A stretch of 64,000 nucleotides of DNA from Dermanyssus gallinae (lineage: Eukaryota; Arthropoda; Arachnida; Mesostigmata; Dermanyssidae), in assembly GCA_003439945.1 (NCBI GenBank), contig QVRM01002806.1:1479001-1543000 (forward strand). The letters are read 5' to 3'. The notes under the pieces are model-generated. The model was not told the DNA's origin, did not search any database, and was given only the letters and a program-made list of their open reading frames with translations. The position numbers were made by a program, and so were the translations under genes. Shown here one piece after another: positions 36,616-47,990 of the stretch; the stretch's first letter is position 1; each line of letters starts with the position of its first letter.

Positions 36616-38378
36616 TCGCAGTTTCCCTATGCACTACACGACAAAAGTTGTAAGTCAAGGGAAGGGAAAAACATTCCCGTTGTCAAAACATTTTTCACAC
36701 CTTTCAGCAATACGTGAGACGGGAAAGTCTAATTGGCTTAGATATTAAGGCATGTTAAGATTCCTGACGTGACGGTAGTTCTCTCAATTGCGTGATAGGT
36801 GAGCAAATTTCAAATGTGCGTCATATTTTATGTACGATGCGCTCGAAAAAATACAGCGGCTTCCCATTTTTTACAGTTTCGCTGTAATTAATTCCGCTTG
36901 CCTACGATTGCTGGTTGGTTGCGCACAATGTCCGATAATTAGTTGAACATCTATATTTGTGTATATAATGTCGAATGTTGGGCGCTGGATGATAGGCTGA
37001 CAACCCCGGAATAATTGTATTTATTCAAAACTTGATATTTCTAAAAACACGGGTACACGATAGCGTGTTTTGACGCTTCGCAACAGGCTGTGTCGAGGTG
37101 TTTCTCTAGCGTTTTTTTCTAGCGAAAGCAATTAACACAGTTTAGACGCTGCGGTTGGCTGAACATCTGACGCAGTTTCCCTATGCTTCTTCTCCTGCCC
37201 CGCCCAGACGGTGTGCTGTACGTATTTAACAAGATGTTGTAACGTAATTATTCCCAAACAAAGTCCGAACGAAGGACGGTCGGCTGATCAGAGAGAGGGA
37301 GTCGGTTTTCTTACAGAGTTCTTCCCGACGGCACCCTTGTACGTCATAAATTGTTCGGAAAGCCGTCGTAGACATCCGGCTACATACACGATAATTACGC
37401 TGGTATTCTCGTTAAGTGGCCATCTCCCGTAGGCGTTAGCACAGTTTAGAGTCTCTCTTGTTATGTGGGAATAATTTGTTCTTCATGCAGCGCTGAGAAT
37501 ATTCTAGTCCAGCTTACCGATGGTCGACCCATCATTCCGGCTCCGCCATCGCTATTCGCCTGACCAGTCACGCTGGCGCCATTGAAAACATCGACATCTG
37601 CGACACCGATAGTGAGTTCTGATCACAAACTCGCCTCATTTAGTTTCCAAATTGGCGTCATTGAATCAGTTCAATTGCTATGTGGGCTTAACTTTTAACA
37701 AATTATCATCGAGATAATGGGTAACCACTTCAACCTGATCGATAGAAACATGTTCTTCTGACACCGTTATGATGTTTCTATCTAGATGTACAATAGGTTC
37801 ACGCGGCCTTTACTCTTGATGTAGTCGACAAGAAGCTCGGGAATGTGCGCTCATATGTCGAACGACGACTTATTTCTTTGTATCTAGGCCCTGTCTCGTC
37901 AACTGCATACCATCGGAAACTTACAAAGATAGCAAAGTGTCTTCGTATCCTGACTGATATCAGCATAAGCATGAAGGACAGCCGGTCTCTTTTCCGCTAC
38001 GCCAACTTGCGCCTCATCAGAAGTGCACTCGGCATCGACAGTTGAAGAGAAGGCTGAACTGCTAGCGTCTCATTCCTCATCTCTGTTCAACCCTGTTCTG
38101 GTAACCTCCGCCCCATCGATGTGGTCTTGTTTCATCCTGCGACAAATATCGAGTTTATTTGATGTGATACTTACATGAATTTCTTGTGTCTAAAACCCAA
38201 ATGCAGTCGCGAACCTGATGTCATCCCCTATTTGTATTTAAAAAACTAGCAATTCCTTAGCGAAGCCTTTAAAGCAAATTTGGGCGGTCATGCAACGACG
38301 CCATAGTTACACCCTCCCAAACAGAGTGTTGTAACACAGACACATAAGAAGAAGCCCACAAATCTCACTGAGAACTCG
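36616..38378. other. Unrecognised sequence between the 126-bp repeats
   Basis: No gene recognised. A frame at 37845-38043 (66 codons) is open but has no motif I know. Confidence 0.4.
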
Positions 38379-38504
38379 CAATGATGTCTCCAATGCCTGC
38401 ACCTTTATTTTTTAAAAATATACTAATCAGATTCGGAACAAATGATATGCCTGCAAATGATCTATTTGGCCCATTCCAGCACGCATTTGTGCATTGGTAT
38501 TGTA
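38379..38504. repeat. Direct repeat, unit 2 (126 bp)
   Basis: Partner of 36490-36615, 1.9 kb away and in the same orientation. Flanks of the two units are unrelated, and no target-site duplication is obvious. Confidence 0.92.
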
Positions 38505-38564
38505 CGTACACACAGCTCTTCAAAGTGACAACTTATTGGGCCCTATAAATAAGTGCTAATAAAG

Positions 38565-38865
38565 ACTTTTATTACATATACTTCGACAAGAGTAGTGCCT
38601 TTGATGGGCTCGATTATAGACTTGTTTTTGAGAAAATGAAGACGCTCCAGGTCGATCCTAACTCTTGAAAGTTTTGCCACTTTTGTTTGCACACTCGGCT
38701 GTTCCGTGTGAAATGCAGGACTTTTCCTCAGCGCATGCAGCAATGCCGTCCGTTGTCGACAGCATCAGCCGCTGGTGCAGTGACAATGGGATTGAGCCCT
38801 CCGTTCCGAAATGTCGTGTTCATTATCTGCACAGGTGCATGCTATTCTGTTGTTTCCTCATTAAA
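38565..38865 (+). pseudogene. LINE reverse transcriptase scrap
   Basis: The frame from about 38570 reads YFDKSSAFDGLDYRLVFEKM followed by KTLQVDP. This fits the RT motif IYTDFSKAFD.V.H.LLL.KL...G. After a frame change and apparent internal deletion, 38730-38830 reads VVDSISRWCSDNGIEPSVPK followed by C, matching the DID....WC..NGL..N..KC block that follows the active site in Jockey/CR1 RTs. The YADD box between the two is deleted. A non-functional fragment of uncertain clade. Confidence 0.7.
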
Positions 38866-40143
38866 GATCTAAAGGTGTTCATTCGTCTGTATATATCAAT
38901 CTGGAGTTTTTGACTGTTTCTCGTGTAGTTTACTAGTGGTCTTGTGTTCATCCGTGTGCGTACCTGTTCAAATACGATGGAGTTTTTCTGAACATCTTTT
39001 TAGGCACACGAACCACGTTTAGCTGTTATTGCAGATATGTACAAACTGCAGACTGAAAGCCCCTTTGACAGTCATGCCACTGCGTTATCGCGTGTTTGGC
39101 TTTTTTCGTGATTTATCATCATATTGATGCAAATTTACAGGTCATAAATATTGTCACTCAAGTTCTTTTTTATTCCAATTTTTTTGCCAATATCAGCCTA
39201 TAGCATACAGTATATGTAATAATGCATATTTTGCTAAAAATGTAGGTTTAAACTATGGTAACATCAATGACGATTAATGTTTAGAAAAGCCCAGCGTGAA
39301 GACCATTTAACACCATCCTATGTCAGCTTCAGTAGAAATTATATATATCATTCATATATTTATACCTGACCTGGAATTTTAGTGAAAGCACTGCGTTTCT
39401 TGCATTTTCTAGTTCTCTGGTTTTCTAGATGCAAGATAACGACCGTTCGGAGGACCATATACATAATACGCAGATAAGTATGTTGCACTGGCCACTCTGT
39501 TAATTCAAAACACGGACATCTCTTTAAAGGCGTTTGTTACCTAATTTTAAGAAACTAATAAGTGTCTCTATTTAGAATCCCAAATTACAATAAAGGATAT
39601 TTTAAAATAATTTACTTGCGTCTATTGAATTCTATTACATGACTCAATGCAAACCCTCACCAGGGCTCATTCAGCATATATCTACGCAAGCTAAGGCCTG
39701 CAGTATATTTGTTAAAGCCTCCTACATCATATGTCAATCACATAGGGCCAATCAGAGCACGTCTCTCATAGGGCTATGACAGTTACAACGGCAAAGTTTC
39801 CAGCGTGGCTCCCAAAAGCACTCACGCGCTCAATAGTAAGCTATCACCTGCACCGTTGGCTGGATAGGCCAACAAAGGTTGTAGCCTCGCTCGTGTCTTG
39901 TCGACTGTCGACAAGTTGTCTTGCCTAGCGTGAATAATTGCATAGACGCAAGGGCATAAGGTTGACTGATGAGCAAATGCTGGTGATGCCCAACAAAGGG
40001 GGGTCTTGCTGGTTTTGCCGTGTCCAGAATTGAGTCTTACTGAGGGTGCTTGCCACAGGTGGCTAGTGCACGTCCCTTCAGTGGACGCTAGCTGACTATC
40101 CCACACGCAGCGCCTTTTTTATGGAATCACAATGTCAGCAATG
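38866..40143. other. Unrecognised sequence
   Basis: No gene recognised. A minus-strand open frame at 39822-40106 has no known motif. A short TA/T tract (40144-40173) precedes the SINE. Confidence 0.4.
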
Positions 40144-40230
40144 TATATATATATATATATATATTTTTTTTTTTATTCTGCTATATACGTTACACGCCAT
40201 TTGGATAGCTCTGTGCAGGTATGCCACCAG

Positions 40231-40710
40231 TCGAGCCCGGTGGCGTGGTGGCTTAAGTCTGAGCCTCGCAACCGGTGGAGGAGGCACATAGGTTCGAGCC
40301 CCACCGTTGCACATTTGTATTTATGGGGGTAGTCCGTCGATGAAGCAATGTGAAAAACAGTTTCGTGGACGTTAAATCTTGGCTGAGGGTCAGCCCGAAA
40401 ACTTAGGTGTGCCATCAGTGAATGACTAAATTCGACCTCAAGTTCACGTTTAACTTTTTAGGTCTGCCATAATTATCCGGACACCGGGCGGCACTGCAAG
40501 GCCTGCATCGTCTTCCCTTTTCCTGGCCTCATAAACTACCCCTGCCCGCGTATCCACTTACTTATCCGTCATCCGTGCTATAAAAAGAGTGCGCAGTTAG
40601 TTGACATTTGCTGCGAAGTTTCGACCGAAAAATTGAATGTGAGTAATGGCTTCCTGCTTATAACTTCTCACCTACTTATTGTATATTCCTCAGGCGCTCA
40701 GAGTTAGTTG
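40231..40710 (+). mobile_element. tRNA-derived SINE, family 2, copy a
   Basis: Box A TGGCTTAAGTCTG at 40249 and a good box B GGTTCGAGCCC at 40291-40301 give a pol III promoter. The body continues with GGTCTGCCATAATTATCCGG and GCCTGCATCG, then AGTTTCGACCGA and GTAATGGCTTCCTGCTTA. All of these recur in copy b (47640-47990). Not a tRNA gene, because the non-tRNA body of several hundred bases is shared between copies. Confidence 0.82.
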
Positions 40711-40728
40711 AAATGCTTCGATCGTCGA

Positions 40729-40772
40729 GAGAGAGAGAGAGAGAGAGAGAAGAGAGAGAGGGAGGGAGAGAG
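40729..40772. repeat. (GA)n microsatellite
   Basis: GA repeats with GGGA interruptions, just downstream of the SINE. Confidence 0.95.
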
Positions 40773-40886
40773 ATTTATTAACCGATGATTGGTTTACAAT
40801 ATTGCGCGTACAGAGAAAGCTCACATTTACATATACGTATATTCATCACGGTTCCAAAAGTATATATATATATAAGGGTATTTTAT

Positions 40887-41028
40887 AACCGCAAGTACTT
40901 ATTTTAAGTTTTAGTAGAACTCGGCAACAACAGAATTCTTCCCATAGAAGGAGGAGTAAAAACGTTTTGCTTAGAAGTAGGGAAAGACGAAGTTTATCAT
41001 AACCGTATGTTTTTAACCGTATTTTAAT
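40887..41028. repeat. Extra tandem copy of the transposon end
   Basis: The block ATTTTAAGTTTTAGTAGAAC, then TCGGCAACAACAG, TTTTGCTTAGAAGTAGGGAA (40901-40990) repeats in worn form as ATTTTAATGTTTGGTAGAAC, TCGGCAGG, CTTGTTTAGAAGTAAGGAA (41021-41105). The outermost about 115 bp of the left inverted repeat of the neighbouring transposon is therefore present twice in tandem. Confidence 0.75.
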
Positions 41029-42134
41029 GTTTGGTAGAACTCGGCAGGAAAATATTTTTTCTATGGAAGAAGGAATCCTTACGTCTTGTTTAGAAGTAAG
41101 GAAAAAAATATTAGCTAATAAATAACTATAATAGATTGTTATTATGTCCTTCTTTCCCCATACATAGTTGTGCTAAATCTACGTTTGCGGGAAAACCAGT
41201 CAACGCATAAAGGAACCGATCATTGTCAGTTATGTTCGGTGGAAATCTCCACATAATCTGAATGACATCCAACGCAAGCTAGCGAAAGGCGAACAACTGT
41301 AATAAGGAAAGTCATATAAAGTCGATATGTCGTTATGCCTTACGTCAAAGTTTTCACGTTTAGAGCCGTAAAATGTTTCGGCAATAGCAAATTTAATGCA
41401 TTTTTGTACCAAAGTGATCGTGCTGCGTCACGTAGTTGCCGAGTAACTAAGCATATTCGACAGCCATATCAATGCATGCATACTTGCTCGAATTTTGACC
41501 TGCTTCAGCAAATAAACCACTCACGCTTGTTCTGAAACACACTAGTCTTTTTGCCAACAGCTTTACACCGAGCAGCTATTGAAAGGGGCCAGACATGCAG
41601 CCTGACCTGCAAGATGCCTCGTGATCTGTGATGACGAAAGTTGGGAAGGCCTCCTTCTTGTGAATGATTTTGAGTGTAACTCACTACGAAAGGCTATTCA
41701 AAATGTTGTCTATTTTCAACAAGATTACAACGTTAAAGTCACGCTTTTTTAGTGGGGGGCTAGTAATACGTTCGGTTTTCAAATGAACTTGCGAAATTCA
41801 GTTGTGGAAAGACACGTGATTTCCAAAACCCATGCTCAGCTTGTCAATGCCAGCTAAATCCTTCGCCGCTAACTAGTCGATAAGCACCTGAGCCCAACCT
41901 TTAGTGATGGCGAACCCCCACGTGCTCCCACATACTTTTGCACGGGCCTTGATTCGGAGTTTGCGCGGGCATTGATTCAGGCCATTCGAGGCGTCAAAGC
42001 GGCATAAGACAAACCGCCAAAGTGGTAGCAGACGACCGACCGGCCAAGTGCCATAGAGAACGAGGTATTGGGTTCTTTAGACAACGTGTCATGTCATCGC
42101 CAACTGCAGACTGTATTATAATTTCGTGATAAAC

Positions 42135-43161
42135 CGGTTCACAAATGCGGAAAAAGCTGACATGCTTTGCATTTAAGGGGAGGCACGTTGTAACGCGTTA
42201 GAGCCAAGCGACGGCTGTACGCAGAGCGTTTTCCAAATGGACTCATGCCTGATAGTCGCACGTTTACGAATACAATCGGTTACGTGAAAGTGGGTTGTTC
42301 CATGGCCGTTGATACGGCACTGGACGGCTACGGAAGACGAAAACGGCAGGTGCGGGACAGCTCATCCTTCAAGAACTAACCGAGCGACCTTCTGCTAGCA
42401 CTATGGAGTTTTCTGCGTGCGCCGAAGTTAGTTCCTCTGCTGCGCAAATGACACTGGCCGACAAAGGCTGCATCCATACTGGTCCTAGCGACTACCAGCT
42501 ACGTACTGAATACTGTCGACAGTTTTTACAGGAGAAGATAAACACACGGTATAGGTTTCCTGCGCATGTTCTGTTAACGGACGAGGCTTTGTTTTACCAA
42601 GACGATGTACCTAATGCAACACTCATTTGTGGGCCTACCAGAGCCCGCATATGACCCACAGATGCCAAGATCGCTTCTCGGTGAATGTCTGGGCGGGCAT
42701 TGTGGAGGGCTACCATATAGGCCCCCACATACTTCCAGCTAGATGAGCTGCCTATTTCACATTTCTGAGCGATAGGTTACCGCAATAGTTAGAACGCGCT
42801 CGCAGAAAGCGCTCGTCTGATAATGTGGTTCCAGCATGATGTTGTGTCGCCACACAACTCTGCTACGGTTCGGAAATACCTAAACGGGACATTCGCGAAT
42901 CGGTGGATCGGTCGAGGCGGGTCGATCGTTTGGCCACCTCGATGACCCGATTTAACAAGTATCAACGTTTTTGTGGTATTACCTGAATATTGTCGTCTAC
43001 GAAACCCTCGCTGAGTTGCATGAAGATCTGGTGGGCCCGTGTATTCCACGCTGCTGACGTCGTTCGAGCAATGCCTAATATATTTACACGCGTGCAAAAA
43101 CAGCTGTGCAATCTCTACAGAACATGTTTAATGTTTGACGGACCAAACTTCGAGCATTTCG

Positions 43162-43166
<5 letters not shown>
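42135..43166 (+). pseudogene. IS630/Tc1/mariner-group transposase, DD41D spacing, decayed
   Basis: The N-terminus at about 42135 reads RFTNAEKADMLCI, then (other frame) RLYAERFPNGLMPDSRTFTN, the helix-turn-helix start of this family. 42403-42654 reads DYQLRTEYCRQFLQ and HVLLTDEALFYQDDV, containing catalytic Asp 1. After frameshifts, FSVNVWAGIVEGYHIGPHIL (about 42678) follows, then MWFQHDVVSPH (Asp 2, about 42823), RKYLNGTFANRWIGRGGS and a stop inside the third motif PPR*PDLTSIN. Counting from Asp 2, the third catalytic position is 41 residues on and is Asn instead of Asp. The C-terminus reads IFTRVQKQLCNLY and NFEHFV, ending at TAA 43164-43166, a full-length end. At least four frame breaks and the Asp-to-Asn change make it inactive. 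Confidence 0.85.

Positions 43167-43257
<91 letters not shown>
43164..43257. repeat. (TAA)n microsatellite beginning at the transposase stop codon
   Basis: About 31 ATA/TAA units. The first TAA of the array is the apparent stop codon of the transposase. Confidence 0.95.
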
Positions 43258-43258
<1 letters not shown>

Positions 43259-43772
43259 TTCATCATAATAATAATAAACCATGGTGTGTTTCTGAACGAG
43301 CGCAAGCGGCCTATTTGCTGAAGCAGGTCGAAATGCTTGCAAGTATGCATGCCTTTACGTTCAATATAGCTGTCGAAGAAGGTTAGTTACTCGGCAACTA
43401 CGTGACGCAGCACCATCACTTTGATAGGGAAATTATGGATATTAAATTTGCTATTACCTGAGAATATTCGTTTTTGGCCGTATTAGCGACATTTTACGGT
43501 TCTAAACGTGAAAGCTTCAACGTAAGACATAACAACATATCGACTTTTTACGACTTTCCTTAGTCCTTCCGCAAACGTATTACGATCTTCCAGGTTCTTC
43601 TGCAAACGTATATTTCGAATAATTAGATGGAATAAAAATCTCGAATATCTACTTTTATAAATTTCATCCTTACTTATAAACAAAACGTTTCCGCCCCGCC
43701 TTTCATTGAGAAAAATTGTTTTTCTGCCGAGTTCTACCAAACCTCACAATAGGTACATACGATTTATGACAG

Positions 43773-43819
43773 ACACACTCTCTCTCGCGCGCTCTCTCTC
43801 TCCCTATATATATATATAT

Positions 43820-43890
<71 letters not shown>
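43773..43890. repeat. (CT)n followed by (TA)n
   Basis: CT-rich tract 43773-43803, then TA units with one GA interruption to 43890. It sits just left of the duplicated segment. A TA plus GA tract also precedes the other copy at 48085. Confidence 0.95.
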
Positions 43891-43892
<2 letters not shown>

Positions 43893-43929
43893 GTATTTGT
43901 TGATGCTCTATTTAGTGTTTATACAATAA

Positions 43930-46900
43930 GTGGAGAAAGATAGGAATAAAGAGATTGGCGTAGTTGTGCTGCTAACTGGTAAATATGCAGCGCGCGTAGC
44001 CGGTCTCGAGTTCGACTGTGCGACTGTCGTGTATCCTAAAGACCACAACGACGGCGGCGAAAATATGGGGTGTCATTTCTTAGAGTTCATTTGCCAATTC
44101 TTTAGTCGGTCGGCGTCGTCACCCGAACGGGACCAGCCGTTTCAGTAGCAGCAGGTGCACTGGGAGACTAATGCACCGCGTTAAAAAGCGGGCACACATC
44201 AGCAGTGGAGATCACACGCAATATTCCAGCGCTCCGTTCGCAATTTGACAACAAGAATTTAATTCGTTCTTCAGCGTTGTTAGTGTGTGGGATCTTGTTT
44301 AAGCGCTGTACCGGCTCTGCGAGTTCATTCTCTGTTGAGCAAAGCCAAATGACGCCGCCCATGGCGTATGAGTACGCAATGGTCTAATAAAAGGGAAAAG
44401 CGACAAAACAAGAATGGAAGTATCGTAGTCTCCGACCGTGACCAGCCAACGCTTGGGCAAGTCGGACCGGTGGATTTGATTACGTCTAGAACTTACGTCC
44501 CCGGACGAACCTTTCAGTAATGGCCACGTTGACTTTCCGAGAAGATATAAAGATATTCAGGCTAAGTAATTTACGCAGCGCGTTTAAAAGTTTTCAGTAG
44601 TAGCTGCACGCCTTTTGGACGAATAGCACGTGCGATCGAGAGAAGGAGAGAGATAGAGACTGCCTCCGACTTTCCATGCCGTATAACCGCCGCGCCCTAT
44701 TCACGCGCTTTAATCCCGCGATTGTCTAGAGCTACTCTTTCTACGGCTGCTGCTGTGGTTCCCTGCTGCTGCTGTTGCCGCCGCTACTTGTGCATATGGT
44801 GATATCACTATGCAGTTCGCTTCTCGGCTGACTCTAGCGAGGACAGTAGGCAGGCATCTGCAGGTTTCACTACCAGAGCTACGACCTAACGAATACTATT
44901 AATACTACCACTGAGACTATGACTCGTACACGCTTCAGGAGTTTGCAGCTGCAACTCCGCGTCAGTCATCCCATGCGGTTGTGTTTGAATTCGCTCCGTG
45001 AAACTTTATTGAAAAGTCGCGGTTCAGGTGGATCAGTGATTCAATCCGATGGTTAGGCTTAGCTTGGCTTCTTGGATGTGTATATGTATATAGCCCACTG
45101 TGCACGAAGCTGGCCGACCATGTCCTGCCAGTTTCAGGACATTGCCGGCATAGCCGGGCGCAAGACAGGGGTAGTCGTGTCGCGCCAAACACGCGAATCG
45201 TGGAATGATGGCGAGCGGAGCCTAGTGGCGCTCTGGTCACCTAAGGACGCAACGTCCCTCCAGGACAAAGATCTCTTGGGCCAGGTGCTTCTACTGGCCA
45301 AGGCCCTGCTGGGCTCACTTTGCCAGAGCAAGCAGAGGACAGTCGACAAACTTCCCGAATGCTTGTCCCGGGCACAGAGCCGTGAAAAAGTAGCAATAAG
45401 AGCGCTCCCAGCACAACAACCTTTGTTCTAAAAAACAAGGAGGACAAGATCTACGCAGACATGATCAGGAAGCTGGACTTTAAATTAAGCCCCAGCGCCC
45501 ACCGCGTAAGGGTGAATCGTTGGAAGCGCATAAGGATCCAGACAGACCATGGCAACTTTTAGTCCTACCTGTTTAGAACGGCTCCCAGCCCTAAGTACAT
45601 ACACTGTGGCAATAGACCGGATGACACTCCAGAACACACTGTCCTGAGGTGCTCAGCGTGGGGCAGCGAGCACCTCTACAACATTTAATAAAGACACCGG
45701 CTTTTAATTTACATGACCTCTCCAAAAAAAGACGGAAATGGTCTCCTTCCGAAATATAACCTCTGAAGTCTTCAAAGCGGTCGAAGGACAGTGACATGAC
45801 TGTTTTTTAGCGGGTTGTAGCCCTACACTACAGGTCAACGTTTGCAAGGAGTTTCTCTGCCGTGATGACTGCGTGTGCAACCGAACTTTCTAGTTAATCA
45901 TGTTAAAAAAGTCTGCGACGTCCTCTATCCACGTCTCCTCTGTATGATCGGGGTCGAATCATGACCGGTGCAAAAGGTGTCGCCGATATTTACTATTAGC
46001 ACCGCTTCAACCTCGCTATTACTGTTCGTATTGCTCTCTCTGCTTGTGCTAAATATTTTGTCAAAATTGATTACTCGTATAATTTAGTTTCGGGCAACGC
46101 CTTGTATTATATACCGTGCGCGTCAGCGCACTTCCGGTGGAAGAAGATGTGCGCTACCACTAGATTAATGGCTGTTAGTTCTTGTCTGTTCCGTTGCTTG
46201 GCTCTACGGAATATTAGCAGCTCAGAGAGTCTTGAGGTTTGAGAGCCATTTTCACGCTCGTGAGATTGCCGGCGACGAGCTACCGACGTTTATTTATCCT
46301 CAGTGTTTTGCATCAGAGGATTAATTCGCTCCATCGTCAGCTGCTCGCCTAGCTTGGTGGTTGGTCATCACTCTTTTTTTTAATCAAATTGCGAACATTA
46401 ACGCGAATTGTGTTGTGCGACGTTATCCTCACGTTTCGCACGTAGCAAACATATGAGAGAGTATGCTTTCATCTACGCTAACTTAGCTTGAAAGCACCTG
46501 CACGGTAAGCGTCTGTGACATGCGGTATCCGAGTTCTTAGTAGATTTTTTGTGCCAAGATTTAAGGTCCAATATCAGCTGCCTAATCTATCGCCTGACTT
46601 CTCTATTACTTGCCTTATGCCCCGCCCATCAGGCCCTTGCCAAGCGTCACGTCCGTGCTTATTTCTGTTATTGTTCCTACGCGATGACCGCCCAGGCTCG
46701 CAACAAAACCGAGCGATTTTCTATTTATCACGGAATTATTTTAAACGCCTCGATGGCAGTATGTATACTACAGGGTGTGAACGCCCTGTGTTTTGATGTT
46801 CAGCGCCAAGTGTTCAGCATATATGACTGTTTTTATATGCTCAGCCTCTCCTTCTCGAGCATTACATTTTACAAAAATGTCCATGAACGGGTCTCAGCAC

Positions 46901-47458
46901 AAACCCCAAGAGCATCCAAAATCAGGCAGACCTGTCAAGTCATGTCTAGAGGTCTCCAGTCGTTGATCTACGGCATTTTAGGCACCGTAACGGTAGACTA
47001 CCCTTTTCAAATTCGTACTGGCTATAAGACAGGACATTAATCTCTTCAAATGTGTTGGTCGTGCGTTGCGTGAGGATCTGTTTGATCGCCTTATCAGCTG
47101 TGCTTAGTAGATATACTGGCTGGCAGGCTAACAGCTGGCCCCCTGACTAACATCATTTCGGGATCAGGGCCAATCTTGCAGGCGTCCATTTCCTGGAAAA
47201 ATGTTGACATTTTGTGTGTGACACAAATAAAAAACGTGGCCATTGACATGGCCCAGAGACATTTTTCTAGGAAATGGCAAAACGTGTTTGGGCCTCCGGA
47301 AGTATCTTGCCTTGTCCTGCAAGTTAGCCTGTGGTGATGTTGCGAGCGGCGGCCTCGACTCCTTTGACGGCGATCGACAAGGTGTCACCAGGCTTACAGG
47401 AAATGTCATGCAACTCCCAGCCAAAGTTGGTGGCGAGGTAGACGGGTTTGAACCATAG
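43930..47458. repeat. Segmental duplication, left copy
   Basis: Homologous in the same orientation to 48105-49797. Anchors include CTGGTAAATATGCAGCGCGC / CCGGCAAATATGCAGCGCGC, GAAAGTATCGTAGTCTC-like blocks (44421 / 48695), GGTGATATCACTATGCAG (44799 / 49021), AGCAAACATATGAGAG (46446 / 49571) and CCTCCGGAAGTATCT (47293 / 49685). This copy is about twice as long because it holds insertions: a LINE-derived segment around 44960-45925 and unrecognised sequence around 46460-47160. No gene in it is recognised. A 163-codon open frame at 46549-47040 lies in the second insertion and has no known domain. Confidence 0.85.
45072..45910 (+). pseudogene. LINE remnant: ORF1 (gag-like) joined to ORF2 tail and 3' UTR
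   Basis: Plus strand. 45072-45430 is open, and a shifted frame to about 45560 reads SYA/YADMIRKLDFKLSPS-type gag sequence (APSTTTFVLKNKEDKIYADM, then RVRVNRWKRIRIQT). It runs directly into HGNF, stop, SYLFRTAPSPKYIHCGNR, EHTVLRCSAW, which is the zinc-knuckle end of ORF2 and aligns with NGNFQSYFYRIGKAPTECLF at 6170. The 3' UTR follows (TTTTTTAGCGGGTTGTAGCC, CTACACTAC), homologous to 9536-9660. The whole ORF2 body (endonuclease and RT) is missing between the two parts. The segment is absent from the paralogous site near 49165-49210. Confidence 0.75.
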
Positions 47459-47639
47459 TCACTAAGGGTCCCGTATTAATCACTGATGGGTACCAGTAGT
47501 ATATGCGCATCAGGCACTTCTAAAACTTTCTCTAAAAAAAAAAAATACTTTTTTTTTCGAACGTTTTCAGTCGAACGGTGAGGAGCGTCCTCGCAGCTCT
47601 TTGTTTCATTTGTGTATCTCAGTCCAATCTACAGCCCAC

Positions 47640-47990
47640 CTGGTGCAGTGGATTGGTGCAGTGCTATCTAGGCTATATGCTACTTAGATAGGTTCGTGCA
47701 TGTACGCCACCAGCGAATAAATGCATCCTAAAAGCATAGAGTTTAGAGCCGATTTTTAGGCCTGCCATAGTTGTCCGGGCACCAAGTGACACTGCATGCC
47801 CTGCACCGTTTTCTCTGCCTGGCCTCGGTGTCTATGCCTACTCACTTGCATATTTGCTATCCTTTCTCTACAACGCAAGGCCAGTCTGTGGGCGTTCCGC
47901 AAAGTTTCGACCGACAACTTGGATGTAAGTAATGGCTTCCTGCTTAAAACTTCCCACCTACTTATAGGACGTTTCTCAGCCGCTTACAGC
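47640..47990 (+). mobile_element. tRNA-derived SINE, family 2, copy b
   Basis: The body matches 40460-40690: GGCCTGCCATAGTTGTCCGG, GCACCAAGTG, CCCTGCACCG, then AGTTTCGACCGACAACTTGG and GTAAGTAATGGCTTCCTGCT. The tRNA-like head (TGGTGCAGTGG near 47641) is too worn to give a clear box B. Confidence 0.75.

Larger units (their letters stand above)
41029..43742. mobile_element. DNA transposon with about 0.5-kb inverted repeats and DD41D-type transposase
   Basis: The left arm 41029-41542 and right arm 43284-43742 are reverse complements with mismatches and a few indels. They begin GTTTGGTAGAACTCGGCAG and end TTCTGAAACACAC on the inner side, sharing TGCTGCGTCACGTAGTTGCC, GAGTAACTAA and GTAAAATGT. 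The interior holds a complete but broken IS630/Tc1/mariner-superfamily transposase on the plus strand and a (TAA)n array. Members of this superfamily usually have short terminal repeats, so half-kilobase arms are unusual. The target-site duplication is not clear. Confidence 0.85.

Noticed and set aside
43084..43386. Poly-Asn, poly-Tyr and poly-Ile frames
   Set aside because: They are the (TAA)n microsatellite read in different frames.
46549..47040. 163-codon open frame with hydrophobic stretches
   Set aside because: It lies in an insertion specific to one duplicate and resembles no family I know. Membrane-protein appearance alone is not enough.
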